In this document: positions 22,621 through 33,199 of the stretch, in pieces
Layout of the letters: each line of letters begins with the position of its first letter
Position numbering within the stretch: the stretch's first letter is position 1
Source of the DNA: Phanerodontia chrysosporium
Lineage: Eukaryota; Basidiomycota; Agaricomycetes; Polyporales; Phanerochaetaceae
Length of the DNA stretch: 64,000 bases
Assembly (NCBI GenBank): GCA_001910725.1
Contig: MJGA01000030.1
Span: 62,001 to 126,000 of the forward strand
Direction of reading: 5' to 3'
Made by a program: the position numbers and the translations under genes
Notes under the pieces: generated by a model
The model's database searches: none
Seen by the model: only the letters and a program-made list of their open reading frames with translations
Told to the model about the DNA's origin: nothing

Positions 22621-24803
22621 CTAGCAGTACAGCCACTGCAGAGACAGACGCACCTTGACATACAGCGTGATCGCGTACGCGGGCCAGACGCGCTCCTCGG
22701 CGGCGCGCCCGCGCGCGTGCCGCCACTCGGGCGGGGGCAGCGACCCCGCGGGCTGCGCCTCGGGCGCGAGCGCCACCGCGTCGAACTGCTGGAGGAGCCG
22801 CACGAGGAGGTACGTCGCCTCGTTGCGCGCGTAGTTCTGGCCGATGCACTGTCGCGCGGGCGTCAGCCGGCCGCCATGCCAACATCCACCGAAACTAGGG
22901 GCGGGGGCGGGACTCACGATGCGCGGGCCGCCGCTGAACGGCGTGTACATCATCGGGTTCTCCGTGAAGCGCCGCAGGCGCGCGTCGAGCCAGCGGTCGG
23001 GGTCGAACACGTCCGCGTCGTCGCCCCACAGCGCCGTGTTGCGCTGCGTCAGCACGGGCAGGTACATCACGACGGTCCCGCCGGGGACGTACAGCGGCGC
23101 GGGCGCCGTGGCGTACGTCGGGTCCGCGTGCGGGAGCGCGACACCGCGCGCGCGCACCTCGCGCACATTGATCGGCACCGGCGGGAACACGCGCAGCGTC
23201 TCGTTCAGCACCGCGTGCACTGCGTGGAGGCGCGGTTCAGCGGGGCGTAAAAGCAGAGGAGAGCGAGCGGCGTACCGTAGCGCAGTGCCTTCAGCTTCTC
23301 GAAGTTGGGCGCGTCGTGTCCGCAGACGTGCAGCACCTCCTGCCGCATCTTCTGCATGATGTCGGGGTACATGGCCATCACGTAGGTGACATACGTCAGC
23401 AGGCACGCTGTCGTGTCCCGGCCTGCCATGAGGATATTGAGCAGCTGGTCTCGAATAACCTTGGGGTCTGGACGCCACGGCCGTCAGCGTGTCTCTCGCG
23501 CGCCAAGGCTGGACAGGAGCGTACCTTCCGTGTGATCTGCGAGGTAGTCCAGGAACGTGTCGTGCTCAGTCGTCGGCGAAACCCCAGCCGCGCGCATCTT
23601 GGCCTTCCGGTCGAGCGTCCGCTGCACGATGGGCTCCAGGAACGCGCCGATGACCGCGGCATGGGGCGCGACCTTGTCCTGGAAGAGCTCGCGCACGGGC
23701 CAGAAGTATCCGCGCACCTGGCGCGTCGTGATGATGTCCTGGCTCGCCTCGAACGCGCGCACGAACGCCCCAAACGCGTCGTCCGTCGCGGCGCCCTTGC
23801 TGCCGAGCTTTGCCTGCCCCGCTACGGGCAGCGCGCCGTGCAGCGTGTCGAGGCGCTCGCCGAAGAGAAACTCCGCGGCGGCATCGAGCGTGAAGCGTGC
23901 ATACAAGTCTTGCACGTCAACCGCCGCGCCTCGCCCCGCGAGCCCGCCGAGAATCCCGAGCGTCGCGCCCGCGTACTTCTCAAAGAGGTCAAAGTCGGAG
24001 GTGCGGTCCCTGGCAAAAAAGGGCCGCGCGAGCGCGCGGTGCTGGCCAGGCAAGGCACAAGTCAGCGTGGTCCGTGGACGGTGGGGCTGCAGCGGATGCA
24101 CACCTTCTTCCATTCCTGGGACACATCGCCCTGACTGTCAGTGTCATGTCGCCGCGAAGCGCCCGAAGGGGCGTACCTCGTCATCTCGATTAAAGATTCC
24201 TTCGCCAAGAAACAATTCCCTGGGCGGATGAAAGTTAGTCCTGTACGACGCACAAGACCAGGGGCAGGTCACCTACATGCGTTCCTTCTGCCTCCTGCCC
24301 CGCCAGAAGTGGTTGAAGCCCGTCGTAAGGATGTGCTTAATGTGCTCCTCATCCATGGTTATAATCTGCGATAACGGTTTGAGTACAGCCGATAGACGAC
24401 AGAAAGATAGGCGGCGCACCAAGTCTGACCAAAGCAGCTTGAGGTTGAGCGTCGTGCTCTGGTACTCCTCAAAGAGATCCAGGTAGAAACTGCCGGGATA
24501 TGCGGTAAGACTCGCTTTCCCAAGCTTAATGAGAATATCGATGTTCCCAGGCCACCGGCCCACGACTTCTGGGGGCAGTACACCGCCTCGCCGTCGAGCC
24601 TCCTGGCGCTGCAGGAATCCTCGGTACTGAACTCGTGCGTAGCTTGCAGCGAAGAGGAAAGTGAGCCATGCTGCTGGTGATAGCAGGCCCAAACGAAGCT
24701 TGAGAATTTGGACCGCGCTCCAGAACACAAACGACGGCGCGAGGACGATACGGACAAAGTCCCCGAAGACTCGGAGGCGGTAGCGACTGAACGGGTGAGG
24801 CAT
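22621..24803 (-). CDS. Cytochrome P450 monooxygenase (CYP63-like)
   Basis: Heme-thiolate monooxygenase of about 590 residues, expected in the ER membrane. The start at 24803 gives a hydrophobic N-terminus (FVRIVLAPSFVFWSAVQ and AAWLTFLFAASYARV). Core motifs: FNHFWRGRRQKERMELFL, IFNRDDE, HRALARPFFARDR (C-helix), the oxygen-activating I-helix AGRDTTACLLTY, ExxR as NETLRVFPPVP, FDPDRWLD, and the heme loop PFSGGPRICIGQNYARNE with the Cys ligand. Layout and motifs resemble CYP63, a basidiomycete family linked to alkane, PAH and alkylphenol oxidation; the family name needs an identity check. One exon is only 12 nt (24104-24115, coding EWKK). The end is the TAG at 22621. Confidence 0.92.
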
Positions 24804-27800
24804 CGTTATCCAGAGAGGCAGCTGGAGGAATAATGAGTATAGGCAAGAGGCAGGGCCCTTATAACAGGACTTACCGCACAATTGAAAGGTCGGGCGTATG
24901 CCGGGTCGGGCTGGGAAAAAAAAAAGGTTGGGAGAGAAGCGCGGCGGTGACAGGGCAACCGACCGTTCCGGGCTGACAGGGAGGGCGATCAGGAGCACAC
25001 CGCGGGGGAGGGTGCGTGCGTGTAGGCAGCGCAGGAGGCTGTTTCCATCAGGCATCATCGGCCGCAGAGAAAGGCCGTGGCTTCGAGCGCCGGGATTGGC
25101 CTCAGATGTTCCACAGCCGTTCGCCTGATCACCGTCCGGCCAGAAGGGCTCGTCCGGACCACCTGCGCGCGGCCTCGCGCTGCTCGATTTTTGCACGGTC
25201 ACGTTCGGTTGCCGACAGGTCAAGACCGTAGGGCCCTAAACACGGTGGCTGCACGCCTCCTTTCGCAAGCCGACGGTCCGACGAGAGCACGGCATGCGCC
25301 TGCCAAGCCCGTCGTCCACGGCCCTGCGCAACATCTGGTCGGAATACGTCAGTGACCTCATGTGGTGAACATCTGTGGAACGTACGTGCAATGCCGAATT
25401 GCCAGGAAAGCAGATGGTCGAACACGGACCGTGTGATGTGGCGGGTGCCTTTGAAGCGGAGCTTCTCGGATCAGTGAAATTAGACTTCATGCCGAGGGCG
25501 CCCAGGGCAAGGCAACACAGCGCACCAGAGACCCCAGACACCTGCTTTCGTGCTCGTTGGCCGTTGCGGGACTAGACAATGGATTAAGGACTCTGCTGAG
25601 CTGCATATATGCATGTCTATCGCAGTTAGAGAAGTTTTGAGTGCTTTGGCGCTCCGATGACACGCATATATGCATACCTGTCATCATAAAACGTCTCAAC
25701 CCATGCAGAGTAAATGGACTACGCGTTGATGTGACAAGTATGCGGCCAGCGCAGAGCTGCATTCAAGGAGGAGAGTAGCAGCAAACCATTGAAAGTCATG
25801 GGGAAGAAAAAGAGTCATGTCGTGGTCCGGAACAGGGAAGAAACAGAGGTTTAGGGGAGGTCGACGGGCGAGAACACGTGGCTGTTGGGGCAAAGGGAGA
25901 CAGCTAGCTTGGAAGGCGATGACGTGACGTCACGCCCGTTTTACCTGGCTGAGAAGCTCACTGAACATGATGATAGCTGAGCTTCAATGGTAATAACCAT
26001 CGTTGTGACAACGAATAAGTCAAGTGGAAGTAGTAAGTCTTGCTGAATGCACAGTCACTAACTCGCTCGTTTCTATACATACGCCGAAGCCTGGACAGGT
26101 ACATGAACATAAACGCAATTAGTAGGACTAGTCTGAGGGTTTTTACCACGATCCAGGATTTTTCCTCACTATACTTTTGCGTAATCTCGTGCGCCACATG
26201 ATATACGCCGTGTGGCGACAAGGATACAGCGCTGACGTACAGCAGTATCGGTCATCCGATCTGGCGTGGGAGCAAGCAGGACCCACGACACCAGCTCATT
26301 GATGTGCGTCGCCACGCAGCAAGCGCCCTCTTCGCAAGGTTCAAGTGTGACCCTGCACAGTTTACAGCGTTGCATAGATACGCGGATTCCATCGCAGCGA
26401 GTTTGATGGCACTGTGATGGCCGAGGGAGCGGACCCGCGGCCCGTCCCGCCTCCTCCCTATCTGGGACCCGCGCCCCGGATGGAATGTCCTCGGAGTCGG
26501 CTCTCGAGTGTACGGGCAGGTGGCCAAGTGTAGGCAGATGAGGTATTGCAAGGGTCTATCTGCTGGACATCCTACTTCTGGGACCTTGAATACCTTCTGA
26601 CAACGAGTATTCATACACGCCAAGTCTTGTACATCGCGCAGTCTGTGGCCCATCACCCTCGCACCTTCAACAGTCTGCATCACGAACATATCGTCCTCCA
26701 CTGGCATCTGTGAGACCCTTCGACTCGCCGAAGCGCCCATGATTTCGGGCTTTGATGCTGTGCTGACTTAGCAGCTAGCTCGGTACCACTCACATAAATA
26801 TTTTGACACTCTCCGCTGGCCGATGAACTGTAAGTACCGCTTCTGGTAGATGCACACAGGACTTGTCGAGTGAAGGCTCGGAGGGTGCGGAGGCGGCACC
26901 TGCGCTCGTGGCGCGCACGCGAGCCGTGCTCGCATCAATGCATCAACTCCGTCACAACCGAGAGTATCTATCGATATGCAACGGCTGTACCGACGTCCTG
27001 CTTCCGTTCTTGTCAATGTCAGATTCCAGGCAAAATTCATGGGACCCTTTCCGGCAGCCACGCAGGCGGGGAAGTCGTGAGCGAAACAAGCATTGGGCGG
27101 GCTGCCCGCCGTCGGCCCGCCCTCCGTAGCACGCACCATGCAAGCAGCTACGGTACTGCCGACGGAGTATTCATCCAGAGCGCAAGCTGCACACGGATGT
27201 ACGTACCTACCGAGTGGGAGAAAGAGCCGCGAATGAGTGCCACATGATTGTACTCATTTTTCTTCTTCTTGGCCAGGGCCTCGACAGCCAGCTGGCGTGG
27301 AGCCGTCGCGGCGGGCGTGTGCACCCCGCTTTGCCCGGATGAACCGCACCTCAGGCCTCAGCAACAACAGCGGGCTGTGCAGAGTGTCCGCCGGCGCAGC
27401 GATGCGCGCGCGAGGGGGCCGCGTACCCGGGAGATTGGCCAAAGGCACCGCGGAACACTGATGCACGGCGGACTTCCCATCTGGCGGGGCGCGTGTGCCC
27501 CGGACGCCTGGCGGGGGACGGCTGCCGCACGCGCGCCGCAAGGGGGGACGAGAGGCCCGCGGGCGCCACGCGTCGGTGCTTTCGTGCGTCCGACGCCGCC
27601 ATCAGCTGCGTCGTGCGGCTTCGCGGCGCGCGCCCCCCCGTGCTCGATCGTGCAGGGCAAAAAGGGGGGCTTGGCCACGCGCCGCTGCAAAGGCCGTCTC
27701 TTGCCCTGCCGGCGCTGTGACTGTCCAGGCGTCCCACCGCCCGCGCCGCTCCCAGTCCCGCAACCGGCAGTTGTCGTGGTGTGGCTCCCACAGCTCCGTT

Positions 27801-30272
27801 CCGTCCGTCTGCCCACCGCTCGTTTTGCAAAGACCGCAGGCCTTATCTCGTGTTCCACGCAATCCGCACGCGACGGTGGATCTCCTCGGATGGGCGGTCT
27901 GCGTCGGACGCAGGCAAACACCGACCCGCGATGAGCCCAATCAGGGTTCCGTAGGCGCCTCCGCACCTGGGCATTGCACTGTCAGCAACTACGAGTGTTC
28001 TCTGACATTGCCCAAGATCTCCACCACGCCGTGTCTGGTGACCTGCACCATAGGACGGTAAGCGATCCCGAATTTTTCTATCACACCGCTCTATCAGACT
28101 CATTAACCCGTGGGATTCTAGAAGGAGATTTGCGAGACCCTATTGAGCTCATTTCGCCTGGTTCTCGTGAGGGTGAGGTTCATCTCCACCCGCAGCTCGA
28201 TAGACGTAGCAACTCACGCTCACGTTCCCCTGTCGGTTGTTGCTCAAAGCCGACGGCGTTTTACGGGCCAGTCGTTTGTCAGCAAAACATGACGAGCTGA
28301 GCTCTGACGGCCTGCATCACTCGTCCCGCCTGCTCCATCCCTCTGCACGTTCGTATGCACCGGCTACGGTACCTCAATTTAGGCTTTCACTAACGCCATA
28401 CCTCACGAGTCGCTAGTGCACATGCTTATGCATCATTGTTGAACCTAGGCTGCATCCAACAGGGCTCCATCCACGACGGCCAAGACCTATTATTGCATGC
28501 GCAGCTGGGCCCTAAACATATCATGGATTACGTCTCGCCATCGGTCCTTTCTCGCAGCCGACGAAGCAGCAGGCGCACTTGAACCTTACGGCGTGTGTCT
28601 CAGGCGCGGCTGATACCACGCTCGCGCCATTGCCCCGCTGGCCGGGTCTTCTGCGCGCAAGCGCACCGCGGCTACGCATGAACGCAACAACAGACCCGCC
28701 GGCCGCAATCTCCTTCAGTCGCGCACCGAGCTTGAAGGACGCTGTTATCCCCCAGGCACCCGCACCGACGCCCGTCGCAGCACCCACCGCAGGCGCGAAC
28801 GGGCCGTCGATACATCTCGGCTATCGCGCAGCGATACGTTGCTGCTCCTGCGGTCCCCGTACTAAGGGAGACCCTCAGCAGCCGCACCCCAGCGACCTGC
28901 GCATACCCCACCTGCCCGGCTCACACCGCACGCGCCGCATCGTCCGCGCATCCCCTCCGACAGCCGCACCCCACCACAAAACACCGCCGCACACCGTCCG
29001 TGCGCCACCCCTCGCCACCCCGCCCCAAACCCAGACGCCGGCCACCAGCCCCCGCGAGGATGCGCCGCGGCAGAGCGCTCGTCGTGCTCCTCTTCCTGCT
29101 CGTCCTGGGCCGCATCGGTGCGCACGCCCTCCCCCACTCGCCGCCCCTATGCGCCGAATGAAGACGAGCCCCCTGCTGACGCGCCGCTTCGCTGTGCCCG
29201 CGCCAGTCGTCCAGCTGCACGCGCGCACGCGCGCCCCCGCGTGCCGCCACTGCTTCACGCTCGCGCCCGCCCGCCACACGCTGCGCCCCGCCGCCGCTGC
29301 GTCGGCACCCCGGGAGCACCCGCGCCGTGCGCCGGCACGCGCGGCGCATGCCGCGAGCTGATGCACAGGTGCGTGCGCCCCACCATCGCGGCGCCGCAGG
29401 GCAGTACTGTCGCTCAACGTCGCCGTCAATGGGCAGTAGAGTCCTCACCGGCCGGCACCGCCTGCGAAAGATGCGGCGCTGCACCGGTTGCAAAAACCGT
29501 CCTCCGCGGTGTCGCCCGCCCGCGCCGCGCAACTCTGCGCAGGGGCAGTGGCTCCGCGTGCCTCTGCGGCGACAACCCAGGGCGTACCCAGGCGTCTGGG
29601 AACGGAGAGGCGGCAGAGCGGGCGAGTGGCAAGACGAACGAGGCGCTTCCGCGCGTGCGGCCCAAGGCGCAGCCCGCTGGAACACGCTGCGTCGAATGGG
29701 CAGGAGACTTGTTCCGGCAGTCGCTGTTTCGCACCACGTTTCGCGGATGTCGTCCGCGTAGTGTACAGTGCTCAGGGCCAGCAGGCGCCTGATGCCTGCA
29801 TCTCGACGTACACTGCACGCTCCTGCTCTTGCCCCGTTGCAAGTAGTGATACGATGTACTCTCCGGCTGCGTTCTTGTACCTCGATACGTTTTGCACCGT
29901 CGTGCAGGATACCGGCGAACGACGTCGGCTTCCAAGTGTGGACGGCTGTGGGGCCTGGCGATGCCCCTGGGCTTACGTAACATTGGCAGGTGCTTCTCTG
30001 CTGCCGCCGGCTTCTCCCAAAATTTCGGCGTTCACGCGAGGCGCTCCAGGATGGGCGTGCTATAAACGCAGTGACAATGGTATAGGCTGTGGTTCTAGCG
30101 GATTGAATAAAGAAAAGAAAATCATAGCACGCGCAAGATGCAGGCGACGTAGAGGGCTATTCAAAGCCCGGAAATGACGGCGAGCCGAGCGGTAGCAGGA
30201 GCAAGGTTGGAAAAAAAGCCAAATCGACGGCGAGGAGAGGATGCGTGTGGGGGCGGTCCCCGTCGGCCTACC
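24804..30272. other. Long gene-poor region, partly GC-rich
   Basis: About 5.5 kb in which I recognise no gene. 24.8-27.2 kb is ordinary intergenic sequence, with two short GCATATATGCAT palindromes near 25601 and 25663. 27.24-29.8 kb is strongly GC-rich, so open frames of 180-260 codons occur on both strands and in several frames at once. Their translations are Arg/Ala/Pro/Gly-rich without domains, which suggests composition rather than genes. A minus-strand stretch at 28521-28787 (TGVGAGAWGITASFKLGARL) is the most protein-like piece, but it has no identifiable exon partners. Confidence 0.5.
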
Positions 30273-32460
30273 TTAGGCCTCAAACCAGCCTGCCTGCGCC
30301 ATCTCTTCCGCCAAGCCTTCCCAGCCTTTCATGCGTGCCTTCCTGCCCGCGAGCTCCGTGGCAAACCTGCACCGGGATCGGTCAACACTGCAAGAACCCT
30401 GCGGGGAAGATGACAACGGGCGGCCTACCGTAGACACTCCTCGAGGCGCCATCGCCCACGGTCACGGTCCCTATCCGGCTCCGCGCCACGGATAGCGGTG
30501 ACACCGCCCGCATCGCGTACGACCGCAGACGGCGTGTACGGCTCGCCCGGGAGCAGGCGGCGGCTCAGCGCATACATCATGCCCGCGACGAACGCGTCCT
30601 GCGCGCCGACCTCGTCGACGACCTGCGGTGCTGTCGCCGCAGCGGCGGGGGCGCTCGGGCCGGTGAGGGCAGGCGGGCGGCCGACCTCTGTCCCGCCCGA
30701 GTCGCTCGAGTCGTCCGTATCCGAGTTGACGCGTGGACGCCGGCGTCGTGAGGGCAGACCGGGGCCGCGCATCGGCACGGGCGACGCTGCGTCGGACGAC
30801 GACGAGAGCAGGTTGGCGGTGAACTCACTCGACGACTCGGTGTGATGGCCTCGCGCCCAGAAGTCACTGCCGCTGCGCACGCTCTGCACTTCACCTGCTT
30901 GTCGTACGGGTGTGGAGACTGGGAGCACCGACGGCGTCACTGGTACAGAAACTGGCGGAGGCGCGGCCGGTGGTATCGAGGTATCGACCCAGCCGGAACT
31001 CTGGAAATATTCCTTGGTAGGCACTGACAAGACAGCAGCGCCGTCCGAGCCCCAGTGTGCCACCAGGAGCGCATGAGGCGGTGCGATAGTCGTCAGCGAT
31101 AGCAGGAACGCGCGGGGAGAGGACGCGTAGTGCGGCGAATGAGCCCGTGCATAGTGTTTGTTCAGGAAGATTACGTCGGCATGCGGTATTAGCTACGACA
31201 CGGGTCAGCGTGGAGGCTCTAAAGATGAGCTGAGAAGTGAATTCACACCGCCTCGATTCCCTGCCGAGCGCGTCTGCCGACGTCGACGCTGAAGACACAG
31301 TGGCTTCTCCACTTGCGTTCACGGGCTAACCCGTCAAGGCCTATGATATTGCTCAGGGTGGTCTTCACAGAACGACCTTCGAAATGGATCCACTCAATGG
31401 GCGCAGGGCTATTCGGCGGCAAGCGAACGGCCGACGCTGATGGACCTGATAGAGAAGGTCGCGGTGCACTTGTAGTACCGACGGTTCCAGGTACAGAGGG
31501 ATTAGCCGTTGGAGGTGAGTGAGGAGCCGCGTTAAGATAGGCGTAATTCTCGGGAACGAGAAGGGGTCCCAGAAGAGATATGAACTCTTCGTGTGTGATG
31601 TCCGGCAGCGGGTTGTTGTTTATCACAGTTTTGCTGTCAGTGTCATCTGGGAGTAGGCGTGTCAACCATTCACTGCAGGTCGTTTCGGTCAGAATTAGGT
31701 GATCCAAACATGGCGAACGAGACGAAGAAATAGCGTAAGTTTGCATCAGAAGCCTAGTGTGCAAGGCGTACTGATGGCAAAGGTAATCGCGTTGCCAAGA
31801 TGGTCGGAACCGTCGAAAGGCCGTCCCAGTTACAATAGCCAGATGGTGTCAATGCACTATCTGACCCAGGGCAGCGGAATACAGCACGGTTGACGCCTCA
31901 AGACGGACACCACATCATGACGGTGATAGCAGCATACGTGACGCCTAAACAAGAGACTCACCGGCATGCAAGACCCATGCACTGGGCACACCGCTGTGCT
32001 CCCATACTTTGCAGAACTTGGTGCTCACACCTTCCCGCTCGAGGTCCGAGATGATCATCCGGCCCTCCTCGTTACCGCCAAGTGGCGCGACCAGCATCGC
32101 GTCGACACCGGGAAACTGCGCGAGGATAGAGAGACAGGTGCTTGCTGAACCGCCTCGGGAATGCGCGACCGAGTGCGCGCGGACTATAGCGGTCGGTTCG
32201 GGGTAGCTGGCGAGCGAGAGTGTGTGCGTGAGGAAGAGCGTGCCGCATGCCACGACGCGTACGGGACGCTGGCCTGCCTGCGTCGAGAACGGATCCTGGG
32301 GATCGCGGCGCAGCTTGCCATGGCAGGCGCCATTCTGCGGGTATACAGCAGACAAAAGCGTGACCAAGACCTCTCGCCGCGTAGTCCTCGTCGTCGGGGA
32401 GGTGGAAGCGAGGAAGAAAGCGTGATTACGCTCAACGAAGCACGGAAGCAAAGGTAACAA
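30273..32460 (-). CDS. PfkB-family carbohydrate kinase (ketohexokinase-like)
   Basis: Ribokinase-fold sugar kinase in four exons. The N-terminal strand is VRVVACGTLFLTHTLSLASY, then the substrate-side motif AHSRGGSASTCLSILAQF, GVDAMLVAPLGGNEEGRM, and SGVPSAWVLHA joined over an intron (31647-31961, long at 315 nt) to DDTDSKTVINNNPLPDITHE. A second intron joins RQGIEA to LIPHADVIFLNKHYA, then LLVAHWGSDGAAVLS. The catalytic-base motif reads VDEVGAQDAFVAGMMYAL, so the usual GAGD is GAQD. A Ser/Pro-rich insert (about 100 residues) separates the last two blocks. The terminal exon ends AQAGWFEA at 30273. The start is uncertain: the frame stays open to an ATG at 32460. It is head-to-head with the complex I gene. 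Confidence 0.83.
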
Positions 32461-32613
32461 CCACTATTGATCGTGGGAATATCAAACCCTTCACTGCTGC
32501 TTACCTACCTCAACTTGACTTTGTGTTACGCCTTACCGTGACTTTCTAATACGTTTCTATTGGCTCAAGCGAGCGCGTTGAAGGCGGGACTCACTCACTC
32601 ACCTCCTACGACC
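32461..32613. promoter_or_regulatory. Short intergenic promoter between PfkB kinase and complex I subunit
   Basis: Only 153 bp separate the predicted ATGs of two divergent genes, so the core promoters and leaders must be shared or overlap. If the kinase starts further downstream, the gap grows. No TATA box is evident. Confidence 0.4.
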
Positions 32614-32962
32614 ATGGCGTCGGTGTTCTCGTCTTTCCGCTTCGGATACCGCTACTTGGTATGATATGAACCCGACACTGGCTATACGGATGCCCTCTGA
32701 CCGCTTTGCCGCCGTTCTCAGCAAAGACAAGCCCATGAGCAACCCGTAATCTTCTACTCCTGCGTGCTCGGTCTCATTGGACCTGCCATGGTTCTCACCG
32801 TCCCGCCAATCCGCAAGAAGCTCGGCTACGTCTCTCCCGAGCGGCCCCCAACCACCTACCCTCGTGCGTGATGGGTCTGATGTGGTGTGGCTGCATACTG
32901 AAGTCGCCTTCCTAACAGTCCCGAACCGGCCAAGGGTGCCAGTAACTGGTTACGATGACTAG
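32614..32962 (+). CDS. NADH:ubiquinone oxidoreductase 9.5 kDa subunit (NI9M/NDUFA3-like)
   Basis: Accessory single-span subunit of respiratory complex I in the mitochondrial inner membrane. Three exons (introns 32659-32721 and 32864-32918) give 76 residues. Sequence blocks MASVFSSFRFGYRYL, RQAHEQPVIFYSCVLG, LIGPAMVLTVPPIRKKLGY and PPTTYPLPNRPRVPVTGYDD follow the order seen in fungal 9.5 kDa subunits. The middle hydrophobic stretch is the membrane span and the tail faces the intermembrane space. Most of it is hidden from simple ORF calling because of the two introns. It lies tail-to-tail with the oxoprolinase-like gene, 237 bp apart. Confidence 0.9.
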
Positions 32963-33199
32963 GTGTCGGGGACTGTTCGTTATGCGATTGCAATACAGAT
33001 GATGCTCGAGAATCGGCGATACGTCACGTTCAATGGTGTGTGTGCAGTAGTCTCGGCAGCGAACGCGTCGGAGGCGCAGATACGCGGACGAATATACTTC
33101 AGCAAACGAGTACAATGGATCCACGGTTGCTTTCATTCAAGTCTTTGCTACATATTGATACATCCATTTCCCATCCGTCCATCCAAGATGGCAGCAAAT

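Noticed and set aside
22408..23250. 280-codon plus-strand open frame
   Set aside because: Antisense to the heme-binding exons of the P450; no conserved motif.
28579..29361. 260-codon plus-strand open frame in the GC-rich island
   Set aside because: Low-complexity Ala/Pro/Arg/His translation with equally long open frames on the other strand; no exon structure.
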